Of a DNA stretch of 64,000 bases, positions 35,554-45,223 are shown in pieces. Location: positions 2,232,001-2,296,000 of the forward strand of contig MCGE01000002.1 in the NCBI GenBank assembly GCA_002105175.1, read 5' to 3'. Within the stretch, counting starts at the first letter, position 1, and each line of letters begins with the position of its first letter. This DNA comes from Absidia repens (lineage: Eukaryota; Mucoromycota; Mucoromycetes; Mucorales; Cunninghamellaceae). The position numbers and the translations under genes were made by a program. Under the pieces are notes generated by a model that made no database searches, had not been told where the DNA came from, and saw nothing but the letters and a program-made list of their open reading frames with translations.

Positions 35554-37947
35554 TTAGTCCAAGTTTTGTTGATCGCTTGCACTATCCCTGTGGTGTCGTT
35601 GTTTGATTGATTTCGATCTTGTCCACCGTCGTTCCCGCGCTTCCTCCAACCGTGCCAGTCTGGCATTATCTAATTCGCGTTGCTGCATAATGGTCGTAAA
35701 GGATTCCGCCAAATGAAGTTGTTCACACGCATCCAAGACAAGATCGTAGGTGACCCGGTTTGGAAGCACACGGTTCGCCTTCATATCTTGCCACATATGC
35801 ATGACTTGGTGTAAGTCGTTGTCCCGAAGCAAGCCCTGCATAATAGTGTTGTAGATATCTACGCCCATCTTTTTCTTGACCGTCTGAGCATCACGGAAAA
35901 GAACCATGGCTTGGCGTGTTTGTCCCTGTGCTACCATAGTGTTGATCAAGATCGAATAACTGAGGAAATCCGGCCGACTGAGTTTCCCTTTTGAATGGCG
36001 CATGGTGCGGTAGATGTTCATCATATATTTTGCTGTGCCTGACATAGGTATTCCCCCCATTGGTATGCTGCTGTTGTTGTGACCACCATGTTTATCATCG
36101 CTAAAGAGATCGAGATCACCACCATCCTCCATCCTTGAGAGAGCTGATTGGATTTCCTTTGGATCCACGGTGGGCACAAATTGAGAGAGTAATGACAAGT
36201 ATTGGTTGAATGCGCGAGTGTCTGGATATACCCCAATAGCAATCATTTGATCCCATAACGCCCGTGCACAGTACATATCTTGCTTTTCCTTGACCGGTTT
36301 TTGAGAGATCACGCCCAAAAAGTTGTTGAGAATATAGGTGTTCGGTCGGATCTTGAATTCTTGCATTTCTTCCAAATAGCCCACAGCACGGTCCATACTT
36401 CCATCACGACTACAAGCTTGGAGCAAACAGCTGTAGACCACCACATCAGGTAAAACACCCTGCTGCTTCATTTCTTCATACACATCATACACCACTGCCG
36501 CTGATTGTTCTATATCCTTGACTAATGCATCCATAATGATCCCGTATGTGTAAACGTCAGGTGAGACTCGATTCGGTTGTTGCTGTTGTTGCTGTTGTTG
36601 CTGTTGTTGCTGTTGTTGCTGTTCAATACCGTTGTCATTGTCGTGCACACCTCCATTAGCACCATCACCTTCTTTCCACAATTCTTGAAACATGGCCAAC
36701 GCATCTTCAAATTTGTTGTTTTTCACCGCAGATGCAATCAAGATGTTGTAGTCATTCACAGTCAGTTGCGATCCATCCTTTTTGAGCGCCCTGAGTGCCT
36801 CCAAAGCGTCCCAGCCCATGGCCTGATAATGAGATGCCGTGATTTTCAATCCAAGTCGCCGCATATCCTGGTAGATAGTTTGAATCCTGGTCGTCCTATT
36901 GCTGTCACCATCTTCCAACTGGTGCAAGGTCTTGAGCAAAGTATAGTAGGTAGCCAAATCAGGGGTCACGCTGGAGCCATCTGACATCAAGGATTGACAA
37001 TAAAAAGCCCATGCACGGTCCGGTTGTTTGGCGAATCGGTACATGATTAACATGGTATTGTAGAAGGCGATGTTTGGTGTAGGGAGTCCGCCGGAGGTAT
37101 CATTCATCAACTTTTCGAAGATAGACACACAAGGATCCACATGGCCAAAATCAACGCCAAGCACCTTAATGAGCCTTCGGTAAGTATCGATGGAATTGGG
37201 AAACAAGTCTTGTCGAGAAAGGGAGTTATACAAAGCCAACGCATCCTTTGCCGTTCCAAGTTGAGCAATGCCACTGAGCAATGTATTGACGGAGACATAA
37301 GATAACTGGTATTTGTCAGATCGCAACAAACCATCAAACACCAATCTTGCCGAGTTCAGGTCCCGTTGTTCCAAGTAGAGATACATGAGCATGTTGCAAC
37401 ACCGGGTAAAAGAGACCGATCTATCGCCCCGTTCATTCAAATGTCGAAGAAGAGTCTGAATCCGCTTGATAGATGTTGGTGAGTGCTTGTCATTCTTCAT
37501 CGCCATGCATACCGAAATGTAGTCGCAATCATTCAGATCAGTCGCGTTTGGATCTTCCAAGTGATGTAAGTAGTCAGCCCATATTTCATCGGTGGTGCGA
37601 CCTTCGATCTTGATCAGTGTCGTATTGCCATTGAATAGATCGCCGTCTTCCAAGTCAGTAGTGTCATCACTGTTTTCTGGCAATTCTAAAGACGCTGCTG
37701 CTATTCCTGCTTCTGTTGTTGCCGCTGTTGATGATCCACCACGTTGATCTGTTGCTGTGGTTGTGTTGTAAAACTGTCGTTGATTGGCGCAAAATATTGA
37801 GCAACTAGTACGTATGGGTAGCATTGTTGGGTGAATAAACACAGGATGTCGTTGTTGTTGAATAACATTATGATAGTGTGAACCTTCTGGGCCTACTTTT
37901 GCGAACTTGCTTGGCAAAGATCGTCTTATCAAGCGAAGAAATGCCAT
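35554..37947 (-). CDS. Pentatricopeptide-repeat protein, probably mitochondrial
   Basis: A single exon of 797 aa from the ATG at 37947 (the frame upstream has only TTG). The N-terminus (AFLRLIRRSLPSKFAKVG) is basic and amphipathic, typical of a mitochondrial presequence. PPR motifs recur from about residue 170 to 780, for example VVYSCLLQACSRDGSMDRAV, NTYILNNFLGVI, SYSILINTMVAQGQTRQAM and YNTIMQGLLRDNDLHQVM. A Gln tract encoded by uninterrupted CAA/CAG triplets (36577-36628) is inserted between repeats at about residues 440-457. PPR proteins bind organellar RNA in stability, processing or translation; the target cannot be inferred. It is divergent from MRE11, 162 bases apart. Confidence 0.85.
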   Translation of the reverse strand: MAFLRLIRRSLPSKFAKVGPEGSHYHNVIQQQRHPVFIHPTMLPIRTSCSIFCANQRQFYNTTTATDQRGGSSTAATTEAGIAAASLELPENSDDTTDLEDGDLFNGNTTLIKIEGRTTDEIWADYLHHLEDPNATDLNDCDYISVCMAMKNDKHSPTSIKRIQTLLRHLNERGDRSVSFTRCCNMLMYLYLEQRDLNSARLVFDGLLRSDKYQLSYVSVNTLLSGIAQLGTAKDALALYNSLSRQDLFPNSIDTYRRLIKVLGVDFGHVDPCVSIFEKLMNDTSGGLPTPNIAFYNTMLIMYRFAKQPDRAWAFYCQSLMSDGSSVTPDLATYYTLLKTLHQLEDGDSNRTTRIQTIYQDMRRLGLKITASHYQAMGWDALEALRALKKDGSQLTVNDYNILIASAVKNNKFEDALAMFQELWKEGDGANGGVHDNDNGIEQQQQQQQQQQQQQQQPNRVSPDVYTYGIIMDALVKDIEQSAAVVYDVYEEMKQQGVLPDVVVYSCLLQACSRDGSMDRAVGYLEEMQEFKIRPNTYILNNFLGVISQKPVKEKQDMYCARALWDQMIAIGVYPDTRAFNQYLSLLSQFVPTVDPKEIQSALSRMEDGGDLDLFSDDKHGGHNNSSIPMGGIPMSGTAKYMMNIYRTMRHSKGKLSRPDFLSYSILINTMVAQGQTRQAMVLFRDAQTVKKKMGVDIYNTIMQGLLRDNDLHQVMHMWQDMKANRVLPNRVTYDLVLDACEQLHLAESFTTIMQQRELDNARLARLEEARERRWTRSKSIKQRHHRDSASDQQNLD

Positions 37948-38109
37948 ACGATATGTGAATAAAAATAAAAATAAGAAAATAAGATGCAAAAATAATGCGG
38001 GAATTCAATATCGTTATTTTCTATCTCTCTTTCAGCCTCTCCTCACCTTTTTTTTTTTTTTTTTTGGCTCTCCCCTTCCACCAAAAAAAAAAAAAAGAAA
38101 GCTATCCTC
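37948..38109. promoter_or_regulatory. Compact divergent promoter, PPR / MRE11
   Basis: Only 162 bases separate the start codons. The MRE11 side holds a CT-rich tract and a run of T (38047-38066), then a run of A (38082-38096). The shared control region is inferred from position. Confidence 0.5.
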
Positions 38110-39753
38110 ATGGCGTCGCCAACGAATGCTTCCAGTCAAGAATCCAACGATCCTTTTGCAAATGTATTCAAAATCCTTATCGCCACAGACAATCATATTG
38201 GATATCTAGAGGACGACCCCGTACGCGGCCAAGACTCGTTTGCCAGCTTTGAAGAAATCCTGAAACTGGCGCAACAGCATGAAGTAGATTTTATTCTTCT
38301 TGGTGGCGATCTCTTTCATCATAATCGCCCTTCACGGTCCTGTCTTTATCAAACCATGTCATTGTTACGTCGCTATTGTATGGGAGACAAGCCAAGTAAA
38401 ATATGGATAGCAAGCGATCAATCCGAACACTTCCACGATGATTTTACTACGGCCAACTACCTCGATCCAAATTTGAACGTCAGCTATCCCGTCTTCTCTA
38501 TTCACGGCAATCACGATGATCCCAATGGTCCTGGCAATTTGTGCTCACTTCAACTCTTATCGGTGACTGGATTGGTCAACTACTTTGGTCGAGCACACAA
38601 CATTCAAGATGTCACGGTACAACCTATCCTCATGACAAAGGGAACCAGCAAACTAGCACTGTATGGCTTGGGCAATGTGCGCGATGAACGACTGCATCGG
38701 GTGTGGCGTGATGGACATGTGCAATTCAGTCGTCCTGCCGATCAAGACTGGGCCGACAACTGCTTCAACCTCTTTGTGCTGCATCAAAACCGCGTCAAGC
38801 ATGGACCGACAAGTTATATTCCGGAGCAATTTTTGGATGGATTTTTAGATCTGGTGCTCTGGGGTCACGAGCACGATTGTCGTATTGAACCTGAACAAAC
38901 GGTGCAACCTGGATTATCTATTACCCAACCTGGCTCATCCGTGGCTACCAGTCTGTCAGAAGGCGAATCTTTGGCAAAACATGTGGGACTACTACAGATC
39001 GACGGGAACAACTATACCTTGGAGAAGATTCGACTCAGCACAGTACGGCCTTTCCAATTCACAAGCGTGGCGCTCAATCAAACCCCTGTACCGCTCAACG
39101 ACGTCAAGGCATGCCAACGCTATCTTCAAAAGGTGGTAGAGGATCTTATTGTACGCGCCAATGAAGAATGGGAAGAACAACAACACAATCGACCGCACTC
39201 AGATATCTCTCAGATGAGTCACAGCAGCGACAAGGAGGATGCGGTGATGCCTTTACCATTGATTCGGATACGGGTGGATTACACTGGTGGTTACGAAATC
39301 TTCAACCCTTTACAATTTGGACAACAGTACACTAACCGTGTGGCGAACCCAAAAGATATGTTGAAATTCCAACGTGCCAAAACAACCACCCCTTCAAGTC
39401 GGAAACCACGATCAGCATCAGCAGTATTGGATGACATGTCAGCATCGATTCCTGAACGATTAGATCAAATCAAGGTCGAGGATCTGGTGAATGAATTCCT
39501 TTGTCGGGACCTGGGGCTGCTACCTGAAAACGAATTGGAGGAAGCGGTCAAAATGTTTGTGGAAAAGGACGACAAGGATGCGATTCGGCGGTTTGTGAAC
39601 CAAAGTGTGGTCCATATTCGACAAGCCATACCAGCAACAACCGACATCGACATGCTCACGGAAGAATTTATACAAGGACGGGCTTTGGCAGGCAAAAATG
39701 CACGCATGGAGGCATTTGCTCGGGATCTTGCTGGCATTCCTTCCACCAACAAT

Positions 39754-39802
<49 letters not shown>

Positions 39803-40569
39803 GCAGCAGCAGCAGCAGCAGCAGCAATGGTGGAAACGAAGGGGTTAGGATACAAGATGTTACTACAACAAATGCGTCTGTGGATTTGGTAGAGGACAAT
39901 GATGATATGTTTGGACAAGCACCACCATCTCGACAACGAAAACAGCGGCAACAGCAAGGTCAGGTGTCTGTTGTGAATGAAGTCCCTGTAGCATCACGAT
40001 CGAGATCACGATCAACGACAACACGAAGACATGACAGTGGCGATGGAGATGATGATATTATGATGATAGATGATCGAAGGATACCAACACCTGAACCATC
40101 ACGTCGCACAGCTACCAAACGAAAACAGCAAGCACCTGCCAAAAAGAAGGATGATGATGTTGATTTGGATTTGGATTTGGACCACCACGCTAGCAACCAT
40201 AATAACGATGATGATGATGATGATGATGATGATTTCAGTGACTTTGCACCAAGTACCCGAACAGCAACAAAACGACAAACCACTCGACCTTTACCAGCAC
40301 CATCCAAACGAGGACGACATGATGCACCGACCTCTCGCCTCTCTTCATCTAGATCGGGCACTCACAACAACGACCAATATGATGGTGAGGGTGATATGAC
40401 AAGGTTACACACTTCCGGCACAACGAAGGACAAGAACAAGACAACAAGCTATACGATATCCAATCAAGACGAAAACGATGATGATGATGATGAACCCTTG
40501 TTTGATATCCAGCATTTACCCACTCAAACACAACGGCGTCGTGCTCTTCCCTCCTCCCTTTCTAGATAG
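38110..40569 (+). CDS. MRE11: MRE11, double-strand-break repair nuclease
   Basis: A single exon of 819 aa. All five phosphoesterase motifs are visible: ATDNHIGY (25-32), GGDLFH (65-70), HGNHD (132-136), HQNR (225-228) and GHEHDC (252-257). These coordinate two manganese ions. The capping domain follows to about residue 430. With Rad50 and Nbs1/Xrs2 the enzyme resects and tethers DNA ends and activates ATM/Tel1. The C-terminal ~280 residues are disordered: an Asn run and a Ser run from pure AAC and AGC triplets (39747-39825), an RS-like segment, an Asp run (about 40205-40235) and basic patches with a PSKRGR motif, a typical Mre11 DNA-binding tail. The absence of introns is notable among intron-rich neighbours. 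The start follows a CT-rich leader. Confidence 0.96.
39747..39825 (+). repeat. (AAC)n-(AGC)n triplet tract inside MRE11
   Basis: About 18 Asn codons, almost all AAC, run straight into about 8 Ser codons, all AGC. Pure triplets rather than mixed synonymous codons suggest recent slippage expansion. Confidence 0.9.
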
Positions 40570-41305
40570 TTTAGCTAGTAGCATCTTCTTTAGTTTAGCT
40601 TATAATTAGTGTTTCACCTTTTTTTTTTTTTTTGTGGTGCTTGATTGAATAAAAAAAACATTTTATTGTATTTGTAGATATTTCGTCTTGTCGATTGGTG
40701 TGATGTGTTGCGGACTTAGATCATGTTTAAGGAATAGACAGAGAGTGGGACATTACTGTGTACAAAAAAAAAAAAAAAGAGTGGCGAAAAAAAAAAAAAA
40801 ACTTAGATTGATGTCGGGGAGAAGGTCTTGATCCGGGAAAGCCGATAAGGTTGGACAAGGCAGTTAGTTTAAAACTGTGTATCCTAACCTATCATACATA
40901 CTGTATCATATCCAAAGAGACTATATGTTTGAATTTTTCCTGATGTTTGCAAAAGAAAACCTGGAAACTAAATTTGTATCACTTTTTTTTTTGTTTTTAT
41001 GATTTGTAAAATGTGGGTTTTATTTTTCGTCATAGACTTGTAAAAAAAAAAAAGGAGGGGTTATGTTTTGGACAATTCCATAAGAGGAATTAAGGGGCAG
41101 TCAAAAAAAAAAAAGACAGGATGGGGGATATGAATTGACAAGATATGTGAGATAGAAAAAAAAAATGATGTGAGTATAAACTATAGAATAATGATAATAT
41201 AAATATAAATGCTGAAAGAAGACCTGCTTTCCTAATAATACTAACTACAATAACATAAAAAAGGGATATATACTATGTACACTACAAAAAAAGAAAAGCG
41301 GCGTT
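40570..41305. other. Convergent 3' regions
   Basis: Directly after the MRE11 stop come TAGTTTAGCTAGTAG, TTTAGTTTAGCTTATAATTAGTG and GAATAAAAA (40648). On the minus strand, GTAGTTAGTATTATTAGG follows the next gene. Several A runs occur. No other gene is seen. Confidence 0.65.
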
Positions 41306-42286
41306 TCAATGTTGGAAAAATCGCTTGAAGGCATTTTTGGATGAGGCAGAAGACCTGAATTGCTTGGTGATGGGTTGAGCAGCTTGCTTGACTTTGTTCC
41401 ATACGTTCCATGATTTGCGTTTACTTGATTTTGTTGGTGAAGTAGAAGACATGGATGATGGTGGTGGTGATAATGATGCTGATTCAGATGGTATTGGTGA
41501 CAAGGAAGTTGATGGTGACAAAGAAGGTGTGTTTGCAGTTGGTGTTTGAATTTCTTGGTGTTGAGGTAATGGGTGAGCAGACGGGGCTTGCGATGATTGT
41601 ATATTGTGAGCTGATGATGACAATGGCATAATATAGCTGATACGTGAAGGTAGAGAAGAATCAATGATTGGGTTTTCGTCAACGGCTCGATAAGGAGGAG
41701 AAACATCAAGTCGGAGCATATCATCATCATCATCATCCCAAAGGTCTTGATCCAAGGTGCCAATATGAAGCGTTTCAGCCAAAATATCATCTTTCCATGT
41801 TAAATAATGGTCCTTATTAGAGCGTCGTTGAAGATTGCCAGAAGAGGGGGTTGAAGGACGAAGAGCATCACACATATTCTTCTGCATATCACTTTCCACC
41901 AAATCCAAGGCACCACGCAGAGCTGCACGGAGATTGTCTTGTTGTGACGGTGGCTGAGGTAAGGATGGTGATGATTGTATAGTATTGGCCAAAACGAAAA
42001 CCACCGCTTGATCGTCTTGTTTATCATGGATCTTGAAAATTGAAGAGTCTTTCCAGTCTTTCAAGTAATTTGGTGGTGCAGTATTTTCTTTCACAGGTTC
42101 CAAGTGCTTAATATCGGTGATAGATTGAATTGGTGTAAATGCTTTTTCCAATACGGTGCTGTAATAATCATGGAAAGTCCAATCCACAGATTCTGGTAAT
42201 TTGGCACAAGGGCTGGATGATAGCTTTGGCTCGTTGGAATCACATGGGAATTCAATATCGCTTGATAAAAAATCAATAGTGTTCAT
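41306..42286 (-). CDS. Disordered hypothetical protein
   Basis: A single exon of 326 aa starting MNTIDFLSSDIEFPCD. The N-terminal ~200 residues contain short structured-looking segments (VDWTFHDYYSTVLEKAF, NYLKDWKDSSIFKI, AVVFVLANTIQ, ALRGALDLVESDMQKNMCDAL). An Asp run and a Pro/Ser-rich linker follow. The C-terminus is basic and ends KRKSWNVWNKVKQAAQPITK...NAFKRFFQH, an amphipathic helix that could bind membrane or a partner. Codon use and the long open frame support a real gene. I do not recognise the family; function unknown. Confidence 0.65.
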   Translation of the reverse strand: MNTIDFLSSDIEFPCDSNEPKLSSSPCAKLPESVDWTFHDYYSTVLEKAFTPIQSITDIKHLEPVKENTAPPNYLKDWKDSSIFKIHDKQDDQAVVFVLANTIQSSPSLPQPPSQQDNLRAALRGALDLVESDMQKNMCDALRPSTPSSGNLQRRSNKDHYLTWKDDILAETLHIGTLDQDLWDDDDDDMLRLDVSPPYRAVDENPIIDSSLPSRISYIMPLSSSAHNIQSSQAPSAHPLPQHQEIQTPTANTPSLSPSTSLSPIPSESASLSPPPSSMSSTSPTKSSKRKSWNVWNKVKQAAQPITKQFRSSASSKNAFKRFFQH

Positions 42287-44110
42287 ATCGATAATGGGGT
42301 AAAAATAAAGATGATAATGTGAAAAGAAAATTCAAATGAGTTTTAATAGAAAAAGTATATAAAAAAAAAAAAAAAAGATAGCTTGAAACTAAAAAGGAGA
42401 ATGGAAAAGAAAAAAAGAAAGCGAAAGAAAGGGGCGGAAATAGATGTAAGAGAGAAAAATTATTTTATACAACAAAAAAGGACAAATCAAAGGATCGGCA
42501 CCAACTAATTTGGGTTCCGAGAGTTTATTATTATTATATCATCATGGTTGTATGCTTTGACACTCACCCATGCGGTAAATGTGTGCCTCTTGTGTTGCCC
42601 CCTTGATTTGGTTTGCCTCAAATGATTGTTAAGCTGCCTTTTAATACCACTTCACTTTTTACCCCTGAATAACATATTTCAATTCCCGCTCGGTCACTTT
42701 TGTTTTTTATGTAAACAAAAAGGTTTTATTACTGTATATTAAATAACGACAAATAACTATGCGGAGAAGAAGAAACAAAGCAAAAAGAAAATAGCATTTA
42801 GATGATGGCTATTTTTTTTTTTAAAAAAAAAAAAACCAAAAACAAAGAAAAAAGATTCAGAGATGGAAGCCAAACCGATTCCGTCCGTAACACTAAATAC
42901 GTCGGTGGTGTGCCGATAATCCACTCCCCTTTCGTCTCATGTGGCATATCGGATGGGAGCCGATGAAAAAAACAGAAGCATTTTTCTTTCTTATGTTTAT
43001 ATTCTTTTCATATTGCTTTGCATCCTTTCTTTGATTTCATCATAAATGGTACATTGTTGATTTATTTATATTCCCATTCAATAGTGATACTTTTTTTCAT
43101 TATTTCTTACTCTCGAAACAAGGTTTACTTTTTCCTTTCATTATAACGTATAGTTTAACAAAACAAAAACAATCAGCCATTTCACTGTGGTGCTACAGTG
43201 ATGCTGCTGCTGCTGTTTATGCCTTTTTTTTTTTTTTTTTTTTTTTTGGATCTCCTGACTTTTTTATTGGCCACTTTATTCACAACCATATTTGAAATCT
43301 TGGAATTAAACGAGAACAGACTGATTTAAAATTTCTCGCCACTTACTTTTTACCCGCATGCGTTTGATACTACTTTCTACTATATCCACCTCAAACATTG
43401 ATCAACTGGTGTAATATTTTTGTATCAACCAGGTCAGTTTCAAGAAAATGAAAATGAGGTAGTGTTTTTTATAATTTATATGAAATCTCGATAACATCAT
43501 CTGCATCCCCAGATATATTCACTCTCTTAGCTTTGACAAGCTCTATTCGTTAGTTCAGTAGAAAAGATGTGAAACCTTCATGATACTGAACGTTAGACAA
43601 GAACATTAAGGCAAGAAATAATGGCTGGGCAGTACCTATTTTCCGTTACGCATCTTTCTCTTATTTTTCTTCGTTCTGATTTTTTTTTTTTTATGATTGT
43701 AGATTGGCGTTCCCATGGTAGGCCATCGGCTTTACCATAAAAGAAATCCATCTATGATCCATCAATCTTGTTTTAAAGCCCCGCATTTATCTTTCATCTC
43801 ATGGAACCTTCAAATACAGTTTTATTATGCTTTCTTGTAGGCTTAGAAACTTTAGATATCTTTTGTGTATATAGACACAAATGATTTAGTGGTGAGGTAG
43901 ACTCGACTCCACTTTAATCTAGTTGTTTGGTGACAGGTTAAAAAAAAAAAGGAGGAGGGGGTGACAAAATATGCCTGGATCGGGGATTGAATCAATTTTG
44001 TTTTCGAGTAAAAAAAAACAATCTGCATCCGATCCGTACACATAAGAAAACTTAATTTGGAAGTGCTCACAACATTCTTTATTCCTACTCGTTTTTATAA
44101 ATTATTGTTA
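42287..44110. other. Gene-free stretch of about 1.8 kb
   Basis: AT-rich DNA with several homopolymers, including T10-A12 back-to-back at 42811-42833 and a run of about 24 T at 43225-43248. A CTG-type short run lies at 43202-43216. No convincing exon or repeat-family member was seen. Confidence 0.5.
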
Positions 44111-44701
44111 TTAATATGGAGATGAATGAAATCGTCGAGTTAAATAGATAGTAAGTGGATATCCTGCGAATAAAAATATAATCACAGCAATGACAGCAAA
44201 AATAGTCATGACATTGCCAACGCCACGTTTGGATGGAACCATCTTGGCCAAGTCTTTGGCTGATTGTCTCTTTTTCTTTTTGTTTTTCTCATCAAAGTCC
44301 GATGTCAAAGCAACAGTGCTTGAATAGCCATCATAATCCAACTCGGGTGTAAATAAGTGCTGGTGAGTGGATGATCTACTGATTCTTGAAGGAGCAGAAA
44401 AATGATTCATGAGGGAATCCTGCGTTGGCAGTGAGGAGAGAGGTAACGCTTTTTCTTCATCATTCGAAAGCAGGTGGGCAAGTGATCTCGTGCGTGGCGA
44501 CCTTGAGATACTCTTGGCGGGAAACTGTATAATTGAGGAATCATCGGTTGACCTCCGAGCCGGTTCCGATAATAATGCGGGAGCTGATGATAGCGAAATA
44601 GAGGTGTGATTATTGTGTTGAAGTATCTCTTGTAGTCTATTTTCCTCAATTTCATTTATGTCATGCTGCAGCTCTGAGGATGATGATGCCGTTGTCTCCA
44701 T
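44111..44701 (-). CDS. Single-pass membrane protein, resembles only the N-terminus of Kre6/Skn1
   Basis: A single exon of 196 aa. Residues 1-~150 are Ser-rich and disordered with basic patches (SRSPRTRSLAHLL, KNKKKKRQSAKDL). Then KRGVGNVMTIFAVIAVIIFLFAGYPLTIYL forms one hydrophobic helix, followed by a ten-residue tail and a stop. This arrangement (Ser-rich cytosolic tail, basic cap, a helix ending GYPLTIY) recalls the N-terminal part of Kre6/Skn1 beta-glucan synthesis proteins. The GH16-like catalytic domain that should follow is absent, and no such sequence is seen downstream. It could also simply be an unrelated tail-anchored protein. Confidence 0.55.
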   Translation of the reverse strand: METTASSSSELQHDINEIEENRLQEILQHNNHTSISLSSAPALLSEPARRSTDDSSIIQFPAKSISRSPRTRSLAHLLSNDEEKALPLSSLPTQDSLMNHFSAPSRISRSSTHQHLFTPELDYDGYSSTVALTSDFDEKNKKKKRQSAKDLAKMVPSKRGVGNVMTIFAVIAVIIFLFAGYPLTIYLTRRFHSSPY

Positions 44702-45223
44702 TTTGACTGATACAGGTTGATTATAAAAAAAAAAAAATACAGAAGAGAGGAAGGGGCGAAATGAAACGGAACAACTGAAATCAATATATGTTCATATTTG
44801 GCACCTTAACATATCAAAGGGATTCATTCCACTGCTAAAAATATATTATATTAAATAATAAAGGCCCTCCTGTCATTTAAGTAAGCGATATGTACAGGGT
44901 CCATCATTGTTGCCTCACCACTAATTTCTATGAATGTGTCAAGGCAATAGCAAACTATAATTAGATCATGATAAACATTTAATATTACCCATAGTTTTGT
45001 GTAAATAAAATATATCATATTATATCATATATACCAGTGGCCATTGCTTTGATTATGCTTCATGATTGTGAGCAAAAAGCAATTTCCGGTCAGAGCGGTG
45101 TTTGAAAATTTATTTACTTTGGAGAGTTGCCTATTTTTTTTTTTTTTTCCTTCACTTTTTTTCTCTCTCTCGCATACGCGACTTGCTCTTTCCAGCATCT
45201 TACCAACACACGCAACGTTCGCG
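44702..45223. other. Divergent promoter region
   Basis: About 520 bases between two divergent starts. The MED17 side has a strong pyrimidine tract (45128-45180). No other feature was recognised. Confidence 0.4.

Noticed and set aside
37948..37989. Upstream extension of the PPR protein
   Set aside because: Only a TTG start is available and it would bury the mitochondrial presequence.
39465..39957. Poly-Leu and poly-Val frames opposite MRE11
   Set aside because: Antisense readings of the AAC/AGC triplet tract.
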